The notes under the pieces: model-generated
Databases searched by the model: none
Told to the model about the DNA's origin: nothing
Seen by the model: only the letters and a program-made list of their open reading frames with translations
Part shown: in pieces, positions 1-9,759 of the stretch
How positions within the stretch are numbered: position 1 is the stretch's first letter
Layout: each line of letters begins with the position of its first letter
Source: Acidobacteria bacterium Ga0077551
GTDB taxonomy: Bacteria; Pseudomonadota; Alphaproteobacteria; Caulobacterales; Hyphomonadaceae
DNA: 64,000 bases
Assembly: GCA_001464545.1 (NCBI GenBank)
Contig: LNFC01000014.1
Coordinates: 1-64,000, forward strand
Direction: 5' to 3'
Program-made: the position numbers and the translations under genes

Positions 1-85
1 CCACGACATACATACCGTCACGGTCACTCACCTTGTACAATTTCTTCTGTGCTTTCAGCGCCTTAATCGCTGTGTCCGTGAGCAT
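1..85 (-). CDS. int: Tyrosine-type (P4-family) integrase, N-terminal fragment, cut by window edge
   Basis: Reading leftward from an ATG at 85, the 28 visible codons begin MLTDTAIKALKAQKKLYKVS and continue DRDGMYVV. This is the signature of the Arm-DNA-binding domain (DUF4102) at the N terminus of P4-type integrases, usually M-L-T-D-x-x-I-K...Y-K-x-x-D-x-x-G-x-Y. A strong ribosome-binding site, GGAGGT, ends four bases before the ATG (90-95), which fixes the start. The family integrates genomic islands at the 3' ends of tRNA genes, ssrA and guaA. Here the gene starts about 320 bases beyond the guaA stop and is transcribed in the same direction, the usual arrangement for an island integrase next to its target gene. 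The catalytic domain lies outside the window, so whether the gene is intact cannot be judged. Confidence 0.85.
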   Translation of the reverse strand, partial: MLTDTAIKALKAQKKLYKVSDRDGMYVV

Positions 86-126
86 GGAGACCTCCAAATC
101 TGTCCAAAAACAGCAGAGAGGCACCG

Positions 127-155
127 ATTATACCGTCAGCCCAAAACTGGGGTCA
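127..155 (-). promoter_or_regulatory. Probable integrase promoter overlapped by a TATACCGTCA repeat
   Basis: On the minus strand a perfect TATAAT -10 hexamer occupies 132 to 127, about 40 bases upstream of the integrase ATG. With a 17-base spacer the -35 position is TGACCC (155 to 150), a weak match to TTGACA. The -10 overlaps the repeat copy at 129-138 (TGACGGTATA when read on this strand). A protein bound to the repeat would therefore block the promoter, which suggests autoregulation by the integrase or an excisionase. That is inference from position only. Confidence 0.5.
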
Positions 156-288
156 CTGAAAGTGAATTTCATTCGCTCTTTCAATGCCTTAAGGCCAAAA
201 ACTATACCGTCAGCAGCTCTCTTGGCCATGACGGTATAGCGAAATCTCTAACCGAACAAGTTCCCCCATACCGTCCACTATACCGTCA
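129..288. repeat. Array of TATACCGTCA repeats, candidate integrase arm-type sites
   Basis: Copies: TATACCGTCA at 129-138, 203-212 and 279-288; CATACCGTCC at 267-276; the exact reverse complement TGACGGTATA at 229-238. A further CATACCGTCA lies at 11-20 inside the integrase gene. Copies 203-212 and 229-238 form an inverted pair with a 16-base spacer, and 267-276 and 279-288 are two bases apart. Clustered direct and inverted short repeats between an integrase gene and its attachment site are what arm-type binding sites of lambda- and P4-like recombinases look like. The rest of 86-403 holds no convincing gene and is visibly less GC-rich than the chromosome to the right. Confidence 0.7.
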
Positions 289-403
289 AACCGGAGCACT
301 GTCCCTCGATAGATGGCGATAGACGATGACAGTTTTATCTTTGTTATTCAGATACTTATGCCGTACCCTGGCGTACAATCGGATACTGCCGGAGGGGCAA
401 AAA

Positions 404-427
404 TCATTCCCATTCGATCGTGCCCGG
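404..427. other. Presumptive island attachment site (guaA 3' end)
   Basis: The last codons of guaA encode P-G-T-I-E-W-E-stop. This invariant 3' terminus is a documented integration hot spot for islands carrying P4-like integrases. Because such an integrase starts 320 bases away, the core crossover sequence is expected within about the last 20 bases of guaA or just after its stop (404-406). The partner copy would lie at the far end of the island, outside this window, so the exact core cannot be delimited here. Confidence 0.55.
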
Positions 428-1963
428 AGGTTTCGACGTGATGTCGTAGACGACACGGTTCACGCCTTTCACCTCGTTGATGATGCGCGTGGCGACGCGG
501 CCCAGGAACGCGTGGTCATAGGGATAGTAGTCGGCGGTCATGCCATCGACGCTGGTCACGGCGCGGAGCGCGAGCACAGCTTCATAGGTACGCACATCGC
601 CCATGACGCCCACGGTGTTTACCGGGAGCAGCACACTGAAGGCCTGCCAGATCTCATTGTAGAGCCCGGCTTTTTTGATCTCGTCGATATAGATCGCATC
701 GGCCTTGCGCAGCGTGTCGGCTTTCTCGCGGGTGATGGCGCCCGGAATGCGGATCGCAAGACCTGGCCCCGGGAACGGGTGGCGGCCGACAAAGGCATCC
801 GGCAGGCCGAGCTCCCGGCCGAGGGCGCGCACTTCATCCTTGAACAGTTCGCGCAGCGGCTCGACGAGCTTCATCTTCATGCGCGCCGGCAGGCCGCCGA
901 CATTGTGATGGCTCTTGATCGTCATGCTTGGCCCGCCGCTGACCGAAACGCTCTCGATCACGTCCGGATAGAGCGTGCCCTGCGCCAGGAAGTCCGCGCC
1001 GCCGATCTTCTTTGCCTCTTCGTCGAACACGTCGATGAAGAGACCGCCGATGATCTTCCGCTTCTGCTCGGGGTCGGAGACGCCCGCCAGCTTGCCCAGG
1101 AAGAGTTCAGACGCGTCCACGTGCACGAGCGGGATGTTGTAGTGCTCGCGGAACAGGCCGACGACCTGTTCGCTTTCGCCGGCCCGCATCAGGCCGTGAT
1201 CGACATACACGCAGGTCAGCTGATCGCCGATCGCTTCGTGGATCAGCACAGCGGCTACAGACGAGTCGACGCCGCCCGAGAGCCCGCAGACCACCCGGCC
1301 CTTGCCGACCTGCGCGCGGATCTTGGCGATCGCCTCTGCCTTGTAGGCCGCCATCGTCCAGTCGCCGGTGAAGCCCGCCACACCGTGGATGAAGTTGCGC
1401 AGCAGTTTTGCGCCGTGCGTCGTGTGCACGACTTCCGGATGGAACTGCGTGCCGTAGAAGCGCCGGGCGGTATCGGCGATCACGGCGTAGGGCGCGCCGG
1501 GCGATTTCGCGATTACGGTGAAACCTGGCGCCATTTCAGCGACGTGGTCGCCGTGGCTCATCCAGACCTGTTCTTCTTCGCCTTCAAACAAGCCATCGAG
1601 GAAAGGGTCGGCCTTCACGCGCTCGATGAACGCCCGGCCAAACTCGCGGCTGGTGCCGCCTTCGATCCGGCCGCCGAGCTGGTGCATCATAACCTGCTGG
1701 CCGTAACAGATGCCGAGGACCGGAATTCCGGCCTCGAAGATGGCCCTATCGGCCATCGGCGCATCGTCCCAGTAGACGCTGGAAGGCCCACCCGAGAGGA
1801 TGATCGCCTGCGGCCCGTAGGCGTTCAGGAAGGCCGCATCGACCTTGTTGAACGGGTGGATTTCGCAATAGACGCTGCTCTCGCGCAGGCGCCGGGCGAT
1901 CAGCTGCGTCACCTGGCTGCCGAAGTCGACGATCAGGGCGCGTTGGTGGCGTGTCTCGGTCAT
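404..1963 (-). CDS. guaA: GMP synthase (glutamine-hydrolysing)
   Basis: Converts XMP to GMP with ATP and glutamine, the last step of guanine nucleotide synthesis, in the cytoplasm. The 519-residue protein has the normal length and order: an N-terminal class I glutamine amidotransferase (I-V-D-F-G-S-Q at 11-17, nucleophile Cys86 in GICYGQQ, His/Glu in QFHPEV near 181-183), an ATP pyrophosphatase domain with PP-loop GLSGGVDSS near 226-234, and a C-terminal dimerisation domain ending in GTIEWE. The frame stays open 15 codons upstream, but the ATG at 1963 ([15 protein letters not shown]) gives the family-typical N terminus. Its 3' end is the likely island target. The gene remains complete, as expected when the attachment site regenerates the terminus. 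guaB lies nearby at 5436-6893 on the same strand. Confidence 0.97.
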   Translation of the reverse strand: MTETRHQRALIVDFGSQVTQLIARRLRESSVYCEIHPFNKVDAAFLNAYGPQAIILSGGPSSVYWDDAPMADRAIFEAGIPVLGICYGQQVMMHQLGGRIEGGTSREFGRAFIERVKADPFLDGLFEGEEEQVWMSHGDHVAEMAPGFTVIAKSPGAPYAVIADTARRFYGTQFHPEVVHTTHGAKLLRNFIHGVAGFTGDWTMAAYKAEAIAKIRAQVGKGRVVCGLSGGVDSSVAAVLIHEAIGDQLTCVYVDHGLMRAGESEQVVGLFREHYNIPLVHVDASELFLGKLAGVSDPEQKRKIIGGLFIDVFDEEAKKIGGADFLAQGTLYPDVIESVSVSGGPSMTIKSHHNVGGLPARMKMKLVEPLRELFKDEVRALGRELGLPDAFVGRHPFPGPGLAIRIPGAITREKADTLRKADAIYIDEIKKAGLYNEIWQAFSVLLPVNTVGVMGDVRTYEAVLALRAVTSVDGMTADYYPYDHAFLGRVATRIINEVKGVNRVVYDITSKPPGTIEWE

Positions 1964-2044
1964 GCGGCGCCTTAGCCCGGCGCGTGGGATTCGTCCACAT
2001 CTTAGCACCTTGACCGATCGCCCGGGTGCAGATTTCCTCGCGCC

Positions 2045-3103
2045 ATGATGTCACCTGAAGCAATCACAGACCGAAAACGCCTCGCGTTGGACGCGGCCCG
2101 TGCCGGAAAACTGGACGAGGCGGAGGCGCTTCTGCGCGGCCTGCTCGCGTCCGACCCCCGCGACCTGGGCGTCCTGCTTTTGCTCGGCGATGTCGTTTTC
2201 AATGCAGGCAAGCGCACCGAGGCCGGGCGGGTTTACGGTTTCGCGCTGGCCGCAGCGCGCCAGGCGGCGCCATCAGCCTTGCAGCCGTTCCGGCAGGCCC
2301 TCGCACGCGCCGAGGAACGGCTCGGCGGTTTTGCAGCTGAGTATGCGCAGTTCATCGATACGGTCGTGCCGCCCGCCGAACGGTCTGAACGGTTCAGCGA
2401 GTCGGTCGATATCCTGACCGGTCGCACATCCATCTATCTCCAGCAGCCCCTGAAGTATTATTTCCCCGGGCTTCCCCAGCAGGCCTTTTATCCACGGGAG
2501 GCCTTTCCCTGGGCGGCTGAACTTGAAGCGCAGACGCCCGCCATTCGTGACGAACTGTTCCGCGTCATGCAGCTCGAGGGCCAGTTCACGCCCTATCTGG
2601 AGGGCTCCGGTGCGGGGCATCTGCAACATGCCAATCCACTCGCAGGCAGTTTGGACTGGGGTGCGTTTTACCTCTGGAAAGACGGCCAGCGGGTTGATCA
2701 AAATTGTGACCTTTGCCCCGTCACGGCGGCAGCTATTGCAAAGCTTCCGCTGGATTTCCTCGAAGGTCAGGCGCCGTCCGTACTGTTCTCGATGCTGAAA
2801 CCCGGCGCGCACATTCCGCCGCATCACGGCATGATCAACACGCGATTGATCTGCCACCTTCCGCTGCTGGTGCCAGGCCCGGCTTGGCTACGCGTCGGTG
2901 CAAAACGCCACGACTGGCGTGAGGGCGAGCTCGTGGTCTTCGACGACAGCTTCGAGCATGAAGCCAAGAACGAAGCCAGCGAGACCCGCGTCGTGTTGCT
3001 GTTCGAGGTGTGGCGCCCGGAACTGACGGCCGCCGAGCGCGACCAGGTGACCCGGCTCCTGTCGTCAATCAAGCGCGCCGCAGAGTCCCAGAACGGGCAC
3101 TAG
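2045..3103 (+). CDS. TPR-containing aspartyl/asparaginyl beta-hydroxylase family protein
   Basis: A 352-residue protein with a helical, TPR-like N terminus (about residues 1-70, alternating A-x-x-G-x-x-x-E-A helices) and a C-terminal Fe(II)/2-oxoglutarate dioxygenase domain of the Asp/Asn beta-hydroxylase type (about 165-335). The catalytic core closely parallels animal AspH: His260 in [17 protein letters not shown] and His305 in [11 protein letters not shown] are the two iron ligands, and the Arg in ETRVVLLF is the probable 2-oxoglutarate anchor. No signal peptide is visible, so it should be cytoplasmic. The protein substrate is unknown. It starts divergently from guaA, 81 bases away, and its stop overlaps the end of the convergent rsmB-like gene by four bases. 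Family assignment is secure; physiological role is not. Confidence 0.85.
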   Translation: MMSPEAITDRKRLALDAARAGKLDEAEALLRGLLASDPRDLGVLLLLGDVVFNAGKRTEAGRVYGFALAAARQAAPSALQPFRQALARAEERLGGFAAEYAQFIDTVVPPAERSERFSESVDILTGRTSIYLQQPLKYYFPGLPQQAFYPREAFPWAAELEAQTPAIRDELFRVMQLEGQFTPYLEGSGAGHLQHANPLAGSLDWGAFYLWKDGQRVDQNCDLCPVTAAAIAKLPLDFLEGQAPSVLFSMLKPGAHIPPHHGMINTRLICHLPLLVPGPAWLRVGAKRHDWREGELVVFDDSFEHEAKNEASETRVVLLFEVWRPELTAAERDQVTRLLSSIKRAAESQNGH

Positions 3104-4407
3104 GCCCGGCGTTCCAGCAGCGCGAAGAAGAACCCGTCCGTCCCAGCGCGGCGCGGCGTCAAGCGTACGCTGCCGGTCGGCCCGCGAAACTTGCGCACGA
3201 CATCCGCCCCGTGCGGCGTCAGCGCACCGGAGGCGATGGCGGCCTCGGCGGCGTCGCGTTCCACGAAATGCGGTGCGCCGGCGAGGAACTCGGCCACCCG
3301 GTCCTCGTCCTCTTCGATCAGGAAGCTGCACGTGGCATAGAGCAGCCGGCCGCCCGGCTTCACATAGGTTGAGGCGGCTTGCAGGATTTCACGCTGGTCC
3401 TGCATGCGCTTTTGCAGCTGGGCGGGCTTCACGCGCCATTTTGAATCCGGCCGGCGGCGCCAGGTGCCCGTGCCGGTGCAAGGTGCATCAACGAAGACAA
3501 GGTCCATCTGCCCCACGAGCGGCTCAAGCGCATTGCCCTCGCTCGGATGCACCAGTTGCACATTGTGGGCGCCGGAACGCTTCAGGCGCGGAATAAGCGC
3601 GGAGAGCCGCTTGCCATCGATATCGTAGGCGTGGATCTGGCCCTGGCCCTGCATCTGCGCGGCGAGCGCCAGCGTCTTGCCGCCGCCGCCCGCGCAATAG
3701 TCCATGACTTGTTCGTCGGGTTTCGCACACGCTGCTGCCGCGGCGATCTGGCTCCCCGCGTCCTGCACCTCGACCCAGCCTTTGGAAAAGGCCGGGATGC
3801 CTTCGATGCTGTCCTCGCGCTCGGTCGGGTCGCGCGCCGGGATATGGTAGGCGTTCTTCAGCAGGCGCGACGGCTCGGCCTTTACGGATTTCAGCGGCAG
3901 CGCCGCTTTTTCCGCATCAGACTTCAGCGTGTTGACCCGCAGGTCGACGTCCGCCCGAACGGCCATCATCTGCGCTTCGATCACCGCATCAGGGCCGAAC
4001 GCGCGCTGCATGTGCGGCGCCATCCAGTCTGGATAGTCGCCTTGAATGTGCGGCGCGGCGGACGGATCCGGCGCCAGGATGAGCCGGCTGCGCTCGTCAT
4101 TGGTCAGCGGCGTGGGCCCGTGGTCGTCGTAGCAGGCCTCCTCGATGTCCCGTGCGTTCCATTCCCAGGCAATACGCAGGGCGCCCAGGATCAACGCGCG
4201 CGGATCATTGTGGCCCATGTGATGGGCGATGGAATTGCGTTTCCGGAGTGCGTCCAGCACCAGGCCGGAGACCCATGCCCGGTCCTTGGAGCCGGCATAG
4301 CGCGCCCGCTTGCCCCAGTCGCGCAGGGCGATCTTGAGCGGCTGGTGACGCTCCAGCACGTCGCGCAGGACCTCGATGGCCGCGCTGATCTTGCCGCCTG
4401 TGCGCAT
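3100..4407 (-). CDS. rsmB: RsmB/NOP2/Sun-type RNA (cytosine-5-)-methyltransferase
   Basis: A 435-residue SAM-dependent RNA m5C methyltransferase. The N-terminal part (about 1-150) is helical and NusB/RsmB-like. The catalytic domain has the SAM loop D-Y-C-A-G-G-G-G-K-T near 230, motif IV DAPCTGTGTWRR with a catalytic-cycle Cys near 307, and motif VI ATCSF with the second Cys near 359. Both Cys residues needed for the covalent mechanism are present. 16S rRNA C967 is the target of E. coli RsmB; the exact site here is an inference, and the gene could equally be another rRNA or tRNA paralogue. In many alphaproteobacteria a homologue sits between guaB and guaA, as here. GAGGAT upstream of the ATG supports the start. 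Confidence 0.85.
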   Translation of the reverse strand: MRTGGKISAAIEVLRDVLERHQPLKIALRDWGKRARYAGSKDRAWVSGLVLDALRKRNSIAHHMGHNDPRALILGALRIAWEWNARDIEEACYDDHGPTPLTNDERSRLILAPDPSAAPHIQGDYPDWMAPHMQRAFGPDAVIEAQMMAVRADVDLRVNTLKSDAEKAALPLKSVKAEPSRLLKNAYHIPARDPTEREDSIEGIPAFSKGWVEVQDAGSQIAAAAACAKPDEQVMDYCAGGGGKTLALAAQMQGQGQIHAYDIDGKRLSALIPRLKRSGAHNVQLVHPSEGNALEPLVGQMDLVFVDAPCTGTGTWRRRPDSKWRVKPAQLQKRMQDQREILQAASTYVKPGGRLLYATCSFLIEEDEDRVAEFLAGAPHFVERDAAEAAIASGALTPHGADVVRKFRGPTGSVRLTPRRAGTDGFFFALLERRA

Positions 4408-4525
4408 GGCATATCCTCTTCACTGGCTTTCCGGTGGCCATACCCGTGCCGGGAGGGCAATGAAACCGTTGGACACCGTATTCTTCCAAATCTTACAGTG
4501 ACCCGGCCTCTGGAGAGCCTCCGCC

Positions 4526-4828
4526 ATGACCGCCTATGTCGTCGCCAAACTGACCATCACCGACCCAAATACCTACGCCAGCTACGGCAATGGGTTCATG
4601 GCCGCGTTTGCGCCGTTCGGAGGCAAGCTGCTGGCCGTCGACGAGGCCCCCGAAGTGATCGAGGGCGAATGGCGCTGCACGCGCACCGTGCTTCTGGAGT
4701 TTCCCTCCAAGGCCGTGATGCGGGCGTGGTACACGTCGCCAGCCTACCAGGACATCGTCCGGCACCGTTTCGCGGCCTCCACGGCGGATATCGTGCTGCT
4801 CGAAGGCTTCGCTCTGCCGGCAGCGTAA
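4526..4828 (+). CDS. DUF1330 family protein
   Basis: A 100-residue protein of the DUF1330 family, a small dimeric alpha-beta barrel (ferredoxin-like) fold. The family pattern is seen in A-Y-V-V-A-K-L-T-I-T-D-P-x-x-Y at the start, the G-G-K-L-L-A-V-D segment near 34, the L-L-E-F-P-S segment near 55, and the W-Y-x-S-P-A-Y-Q motif near 68. No catalytic role is established for the family. It is followed after 11 bases by the GNAT gene and preceded by the divergent rsmB-like gene, so the 118 bases at 4408-4525 must hold two promoters. It probably forms a two-gene operon with the acetyltransferase. Confidence 0.85.
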   Translation: MTAYVVAKLTITDPNTYASYGNGFMAAFAPFGGKLLAVDEAPEVIEGEWRCTRTVLLEFPSKAVMRAWYTSPAYQDIVRHRFAASTADIVLLEGFALPAA

Positions 4829-4839
4829 GGACACACCTC

Positions 4840-6914
<2,075 letters not shown>

Positions 6915-7017
6915 CTAGTAAGGGAGTCGTGGGGGCTTGTGAAGCCGCTTCCCGGCGCAACCGATAGAAGCGATATTAGTTGCATCTGTAACCATCGTGT
7001 CCTGGGGAGGAACTTGG

Positions 7018-8178
7018 ATGAACTTGGCAGATTATGGATTGAGTATTGAACGCGGCTTCCTGGCGGGTTTCGACCCCGCCGCCGTCATCCTGCCCGCCGA
7101 ACTGCAGCCCGCCCGAGAGATGGCCCTGCGCCTGCCGGAGCTGATCCCGACGGGCCACCTGCGCAGCTTCCTCGAGACGCTCCCGAAGCTGGACCTCACG
7201 GCTTTCTGCGCGAGCGCCAGTGACGCCGAACTGCGCATCGCGATGCTGCATTACAGCTTCATGGTGCAGGCCTATGTCTGGGGCGAGCCGGACGCGCCGA
7301 AAGCGCTGCCGGCCTGTCTCGCGGTGCCGATCTGGCAGATCGGGCAGGCCATCGGCCAGCCGCCCCTCCTCCCCTATTCCAGCTACACCCTCGAGAACTG
7401 GACCCGGTTTGACGGGAAGGGGCCAATCGACCTCTCGAACATTCACACGCTGCAGCACTTCGAAGGCGGCATGGACGAAGCCTGGTTCATCCTCGTGCAC
7501 GTCGCCATCGAGGCGCGCGCCGGCGAGATGCTGCACGAGGCGGCGAAGCTTGTTGGCGCAGCGAAAGACGAAATCGCGGCCGAAATCGAGCGCGCGCTCG
7601 GCGTCATGAGCGCGGTGTGGGACGACGTCAATGCGATCTTCGACCGGATGCCGGAGCGCTGCGATCCGTATGTCTACTTCCACCGCGTGCGGCCGTGGAT
7701 CCATGGCTGGAAAGACAATCCGGCTCTGGGCGAAGGCCTCGTGTACGAAGGCGTCGCCGAGACCGGCGGCAAGCCGCAGGCCTTCCGGGGGCAGACGGGT
7801 TCACAATCCTCGATCGTGCCCGCCATGGACGCGCTGCTCGGCATCGGCCATGCGGGCGACCCACTCCGCTCGTTTCTGGATGAGCTGCACGCCTACAGGC
7901 CGCCGCAGCACCGCCGCTACATTGACGATCTGCGCGCGCAGAGCGTGCTTCGAAGCGTCGTGCAAAAGCTAGGCAATCCAGTGATTCGCGAGCTGTACAA
8001 CGACAACATCCGCAAGCTCGCGCGCTTTCGTACGCGCCACCTTGAGTATGCGGCGACCTACATCAACCGGCAGGCCTCAACCGCGGCCGGCAACGACCCC
8101 GACGTCGGCACAGGCGGCACGCCGTTCATGCGCTACCTGAAGAAGCACCGCGACGAGGCGGAGGCGCATCTGCTCTGA
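7018..8178 (+). CDS. Indoleamine 2,3-dioxygenase family heme protein
   Basis: A 386-residue protein of the IDO family (heme dioxygenases that open the indole ring of tryptophan to N-formylkynurenine). Hallmarks are F-R-G-Q-T-G-S-Q-S-S near 260, R-P-P-Q-H-R-R-Y-I near 300, the segment RTRHLEYAATYI whose His (about 341) aligns with the proximal heme ligand, and the C-terminal G-T-G-G-T-P-F-M loop. The frame opens with a GTG at 6997, but GGGGAGG just before the ATG at 7018 (MNLADYGLSIERG) decides for the latter. No other kynurenine-pathway gene is adjacent, so substrate and role are uncertain; some bacterial IDO-like proteins have weak tryptophan activity. Monocistronic by context. Confidence 0.85.
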   Translation: MNLADYGLSIERGFLAGFDPAAVILPAELQPAREMALRLPELIPTGHLRSFLETLPKLDLTAFCASASDAELRIAMLHYSFMVQAYVWGEPDAPKALPACLAVPIWQIGQAIGQPPLLPYSSYTLENWTRFDGKGPIDLSNIHTLQHFEGGMDEAWFILVHVAIEARAGEMLHEAAKLVGAAKDEIAAEIERALGVMSAVWDDVNAIFDRMPERCDPYVYFHRVRPWIHGWKDNPALGEGLVYEGVAETGGKPQAFRGQTGSQSSIVPAMDALLGIGHAGDPLRSFLDELHAYRPPQHRRYIDDLRAQSVLRSVVQKLGNPVIRELYNDNIRKLARFRTRHLEYAATYINRQASTAAGNDPDVGTGGTPFMRYLKKHRDEAEAHLL

Positions 8179-8195
8179 AAATCCGTCCAGAAACT

Positions 8196-8222
8196 GTCCA
8201 CACGACTAGTGGACTAGTCCAC
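8196..8222. terminator. Palindrome/hairpin between convergent genes
   Basis: GTGGACTAGTCCAC at 8209-8222 is a perfect 14-base palindrome, and GTCCAC at 8196-8201 can also pair with GTGGAC at 8209-8214 around a 7-base loop. It lies between the dioxygenase stop (8178) and the stop of the convergent lipoprotein gene (8214-8216), where a bidirectional terminator would be useful. There is no T-tract on either side, so intrinsic termination would be weak. Confidence 0.35.
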
Positions 8223-8627
8223 GCAAAGCGTGTGCGCGATCTTGCCGTTTTCGACGACCGTATTGCAGCCAAAACGCGCGTCCGTGACCTGGCAAGTCCC
8301 CGTTACCGCGGCGCCGGGCGGAAGCTCGACGGCGCCTTCGTAGCGGCACTCGCCCACGCAGTCCGCGTCTCCGGAACAGGCCTTGCCGGCGTCCGCAAAG
8401 GGTTGCACGCAGTTTTCCCATCGCAGCTTGCCGCTGGGCTGGATCGAACCGCCGGCAGCTTCGCAGGCCGCTCGCTCAGCAGGTGTCGCCTTGGAGGCGG
8501 TGAAGACAATGCGTTCATAGGCTGGCGGCGCAGTGTCCGTTAACGTGCTCTCCCCCTTCCCTGCCGAATGAAACAGTGAGCAGGCGGGCAGGGCGAGCAG
8601 GGCCAGGCAGAACAGGGCGGTCTTCAT
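8214..8627 (-). CDS. Cysteine-rich putative lipoprotein
   Basis: A 137-residue protein not recognised as a named family. It starts with a lipoprotein signal (M-K-T-A-L-F-C-L-A-L-L-A-L-P-A-C) whose lipobox L-P-A-C puts the lipidated Cys at residue 16. The mature part contains eight further Cys residues, consistent with up to four disulfides in the periplasm, clustered as C-x7-C-x5-C around K-A-C-S-G-D-A-D-C-V-G-E-C and ending T-L-C-V-D. Its start overlaps the GFA-gene stop by four bases (ATGA), making it the last gene of the ppx-rlmE-GFA operon. An outer-membrane or periplasmic structural role is a guess. Confidence 0.7.
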   Translation of the reverse strand: MKTALFCLALLALPACSLFHSAGKGESTLTDTAPPAYERIVFTASKATPAERAACEAAGGSIQPSGKLRWENCVQPFADAGKACSGDADCVGECRYEGAVELPPGAAVTGTCQVTDARFGCNTVVENGKIAHTLCVD

Positions 8628-9031
8628 CCGGGAAACCTGGCAAAAGCCGGAACACCTTCCGGCATCAGATGGAAAGGATGCGCGTCCGCCGTCTGGAAAA
8701 TCATCTGTGGTCCGCCGAACAGTTTGGGATCATCCAGCGAGCCGACTTTCAGGATCACGGCAATCGGCAAGGCCGGCGATTTCGTCAGGATTGGTGTCCC
8801 GCACTCGGCGCAGAACTGGCGTGTGGCGGCGCCTTTCAGATCAGGCTTGGTGTAGGATTTCGGCTCACCCTTGGTGAAGTGAAATCCGGCAACTGGCATC
8901 GCCATAAAGTCATTACCTTCGCCGCCGGTGAAATACTGGCATTCGCGGCAATGGCACCGCGCCTTCATGATCGGGTCGCCATCGGCCTCGTACCGGACCG
9001 CGCCGCAGTAACAACCGCCTGTAAACTTCAC
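8624..9031 (-). CDS. GFA/CENP-V domain zinc-binding protein
   Basis: A 135-residue protein of the glutathione-dependent formaldehyde-activating (GFA/CENP-V) superfamily. All family zinc ligands are seen: Cys7 and Cys9 in GGCYCGAVRY, Cys26, Cys28 and Cys31 in CHCRECQYF, and Cys74 and Cys77 in FCAECGTPI. The founding member was proposed to accelerate formaldehyde-glutathione adduct formation, but most small members have no proven activity, so function is left open. It overlaps the preceding rlmE gene and the following lipoprotein gene by four bases each, showing tight translational coupling. Confidence 0.88.
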   Translation of the reverse strand: MKFTGGCYCGAVRYEADGDPIMKARCHCRECQYFTGGEGNDFMAMPVAGFHFTKGEPKSYTKPDLKGAATRQFCAECGTPILTKSPALPIAVILKVGSLDDPKLFGGPQMIFQTADAHPFHLMPEGVPAFARFPG

Positions 9032-9759
9032 GAGATATCTCCCTTCGCCGGTTGTCTGCCTTTGAACCCTTTGGCGACCACGTAGATTTCGGGACTGCCC
9101 GAGCGGCTCGCTGGCGGCTTGATGTGTTTCACAGTCTTGAAGTGAGTCTTGAGCGTCACAAGCAACTCCTGCGTCGTGCCGCCCTGAAAAACCTTGGAAC
9201 AGAATGTACCGCCGGGCGCGAGATGCGCGATGGCAAAATCAACCGCAAGTTCGACCAGCGTGACCGTGCGCAGGTGATCGGTCTGCTTGTGACCGGTAGT
9301 ATTTGCCGCCATGTCGGACAGGACAAGATCCGGCGGGCCACTCAGCGCCGCGAGAACCTTCGCGACATCCCCTGGCTCGTTCACGTCGCCTTCGAAGATG
9401 GTCGCGCCGTCAATCGTCTGAACGGGCAGAAGATCGATGCCGACCACTTCTGCTGCGCCTTTCAGCAAGGCGACCTGAATCCAGCCGCCGGGCGCGCAGC
9501 CGAGATCAATGACGCGCTGGCCGCGTTTCAGGATGTGGGTTTCCTCGTCGATTTCGAGCAGCTTGTAGGCCGCACGCGACCGGTAGCCGGCGTCCATCGC
9601 CTTGCGGACATACGGGTCCTGCAACTGCCGCTCGATCCACTTCTTTGAGCTCTCGGACTTGGCGTTGCGCGCAATGACCTTGCGCTCGGTGACGCTGCGG
9701 CCTGATCCGGTCTTTTCAGTCGTCGGCTTTTTCCAGCGCCGCTTCTCTTCATCCGACAT
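9028..9759 (-). CDS. rlmE: 23S rRNA (uridine2552-2'-O)-methyltransferase
   Basis: FtsJ/RrmJ-type enzyme that methylates the ribose of U2552 in the A loop of 23S rRNA during late 50S assembly. In the 243-residue protein the K-D-K-E catalytic tetrad is visible: Lys in R-S-R-A-A-Y-K-L-L-E-I-D, Asp in L-V-L-S-D-M-A, Lys in F-C-S-K-V-F-Q-G and Glu in S-P-E-I-Y-V-V-A. The SAM motif is D-L-G-C-A-P-G-G-W. A basic N-terminal extension of about 45 residues (K-R-R-W-K-K..., S-S-K-K-W) is common in alphaproteobacteria. A TTG at 9771 is possible, but GGAG eight bases before the ATG at 9759 favours the latter. Overlaps ppx by 11 bases and the GFA gene by four. Confidence 0.93.
   Translation of the reverse strand: MSDEEKRRWKKPTTEKTGSGRSVTERKVIARNAKSESSKKWIERQLQDPYVRKAMDAGYRSRAAYKLLEIDEETHILKRGQRVIDLGCAPGGWIQVALLKGAAEVVGIDLLPVQTIDGATIFEGDVNEPGDVAKVLAALSGPPDLVLSDMAANTTGHKQTDHLRTVTLVELAVDFAIAHLAPGGTFCSKVFQGGTTQELLVTLKTHFKTVKHIKPPASRSGSPEIYVVAKGFKGRQPAKGDIS

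Noticed and set aside
33..239. 68-codon plus-strand frame at the left edge
   Set aside because: It lies across the integrase start and the repeat array on the other strand, with no ribosome-binding site and no similarity; the integrase reading explains the region better.
326..1975. Long open frame (549 codons) on the plus strand opposite guaA
   Set aside because: It is the complement of the guaA coding frame. Long antisense frames are expected in GC-rich DNA with strong third-position bias; the translation has no recognisable domain and is His/Arg/Asp-rich low quality.
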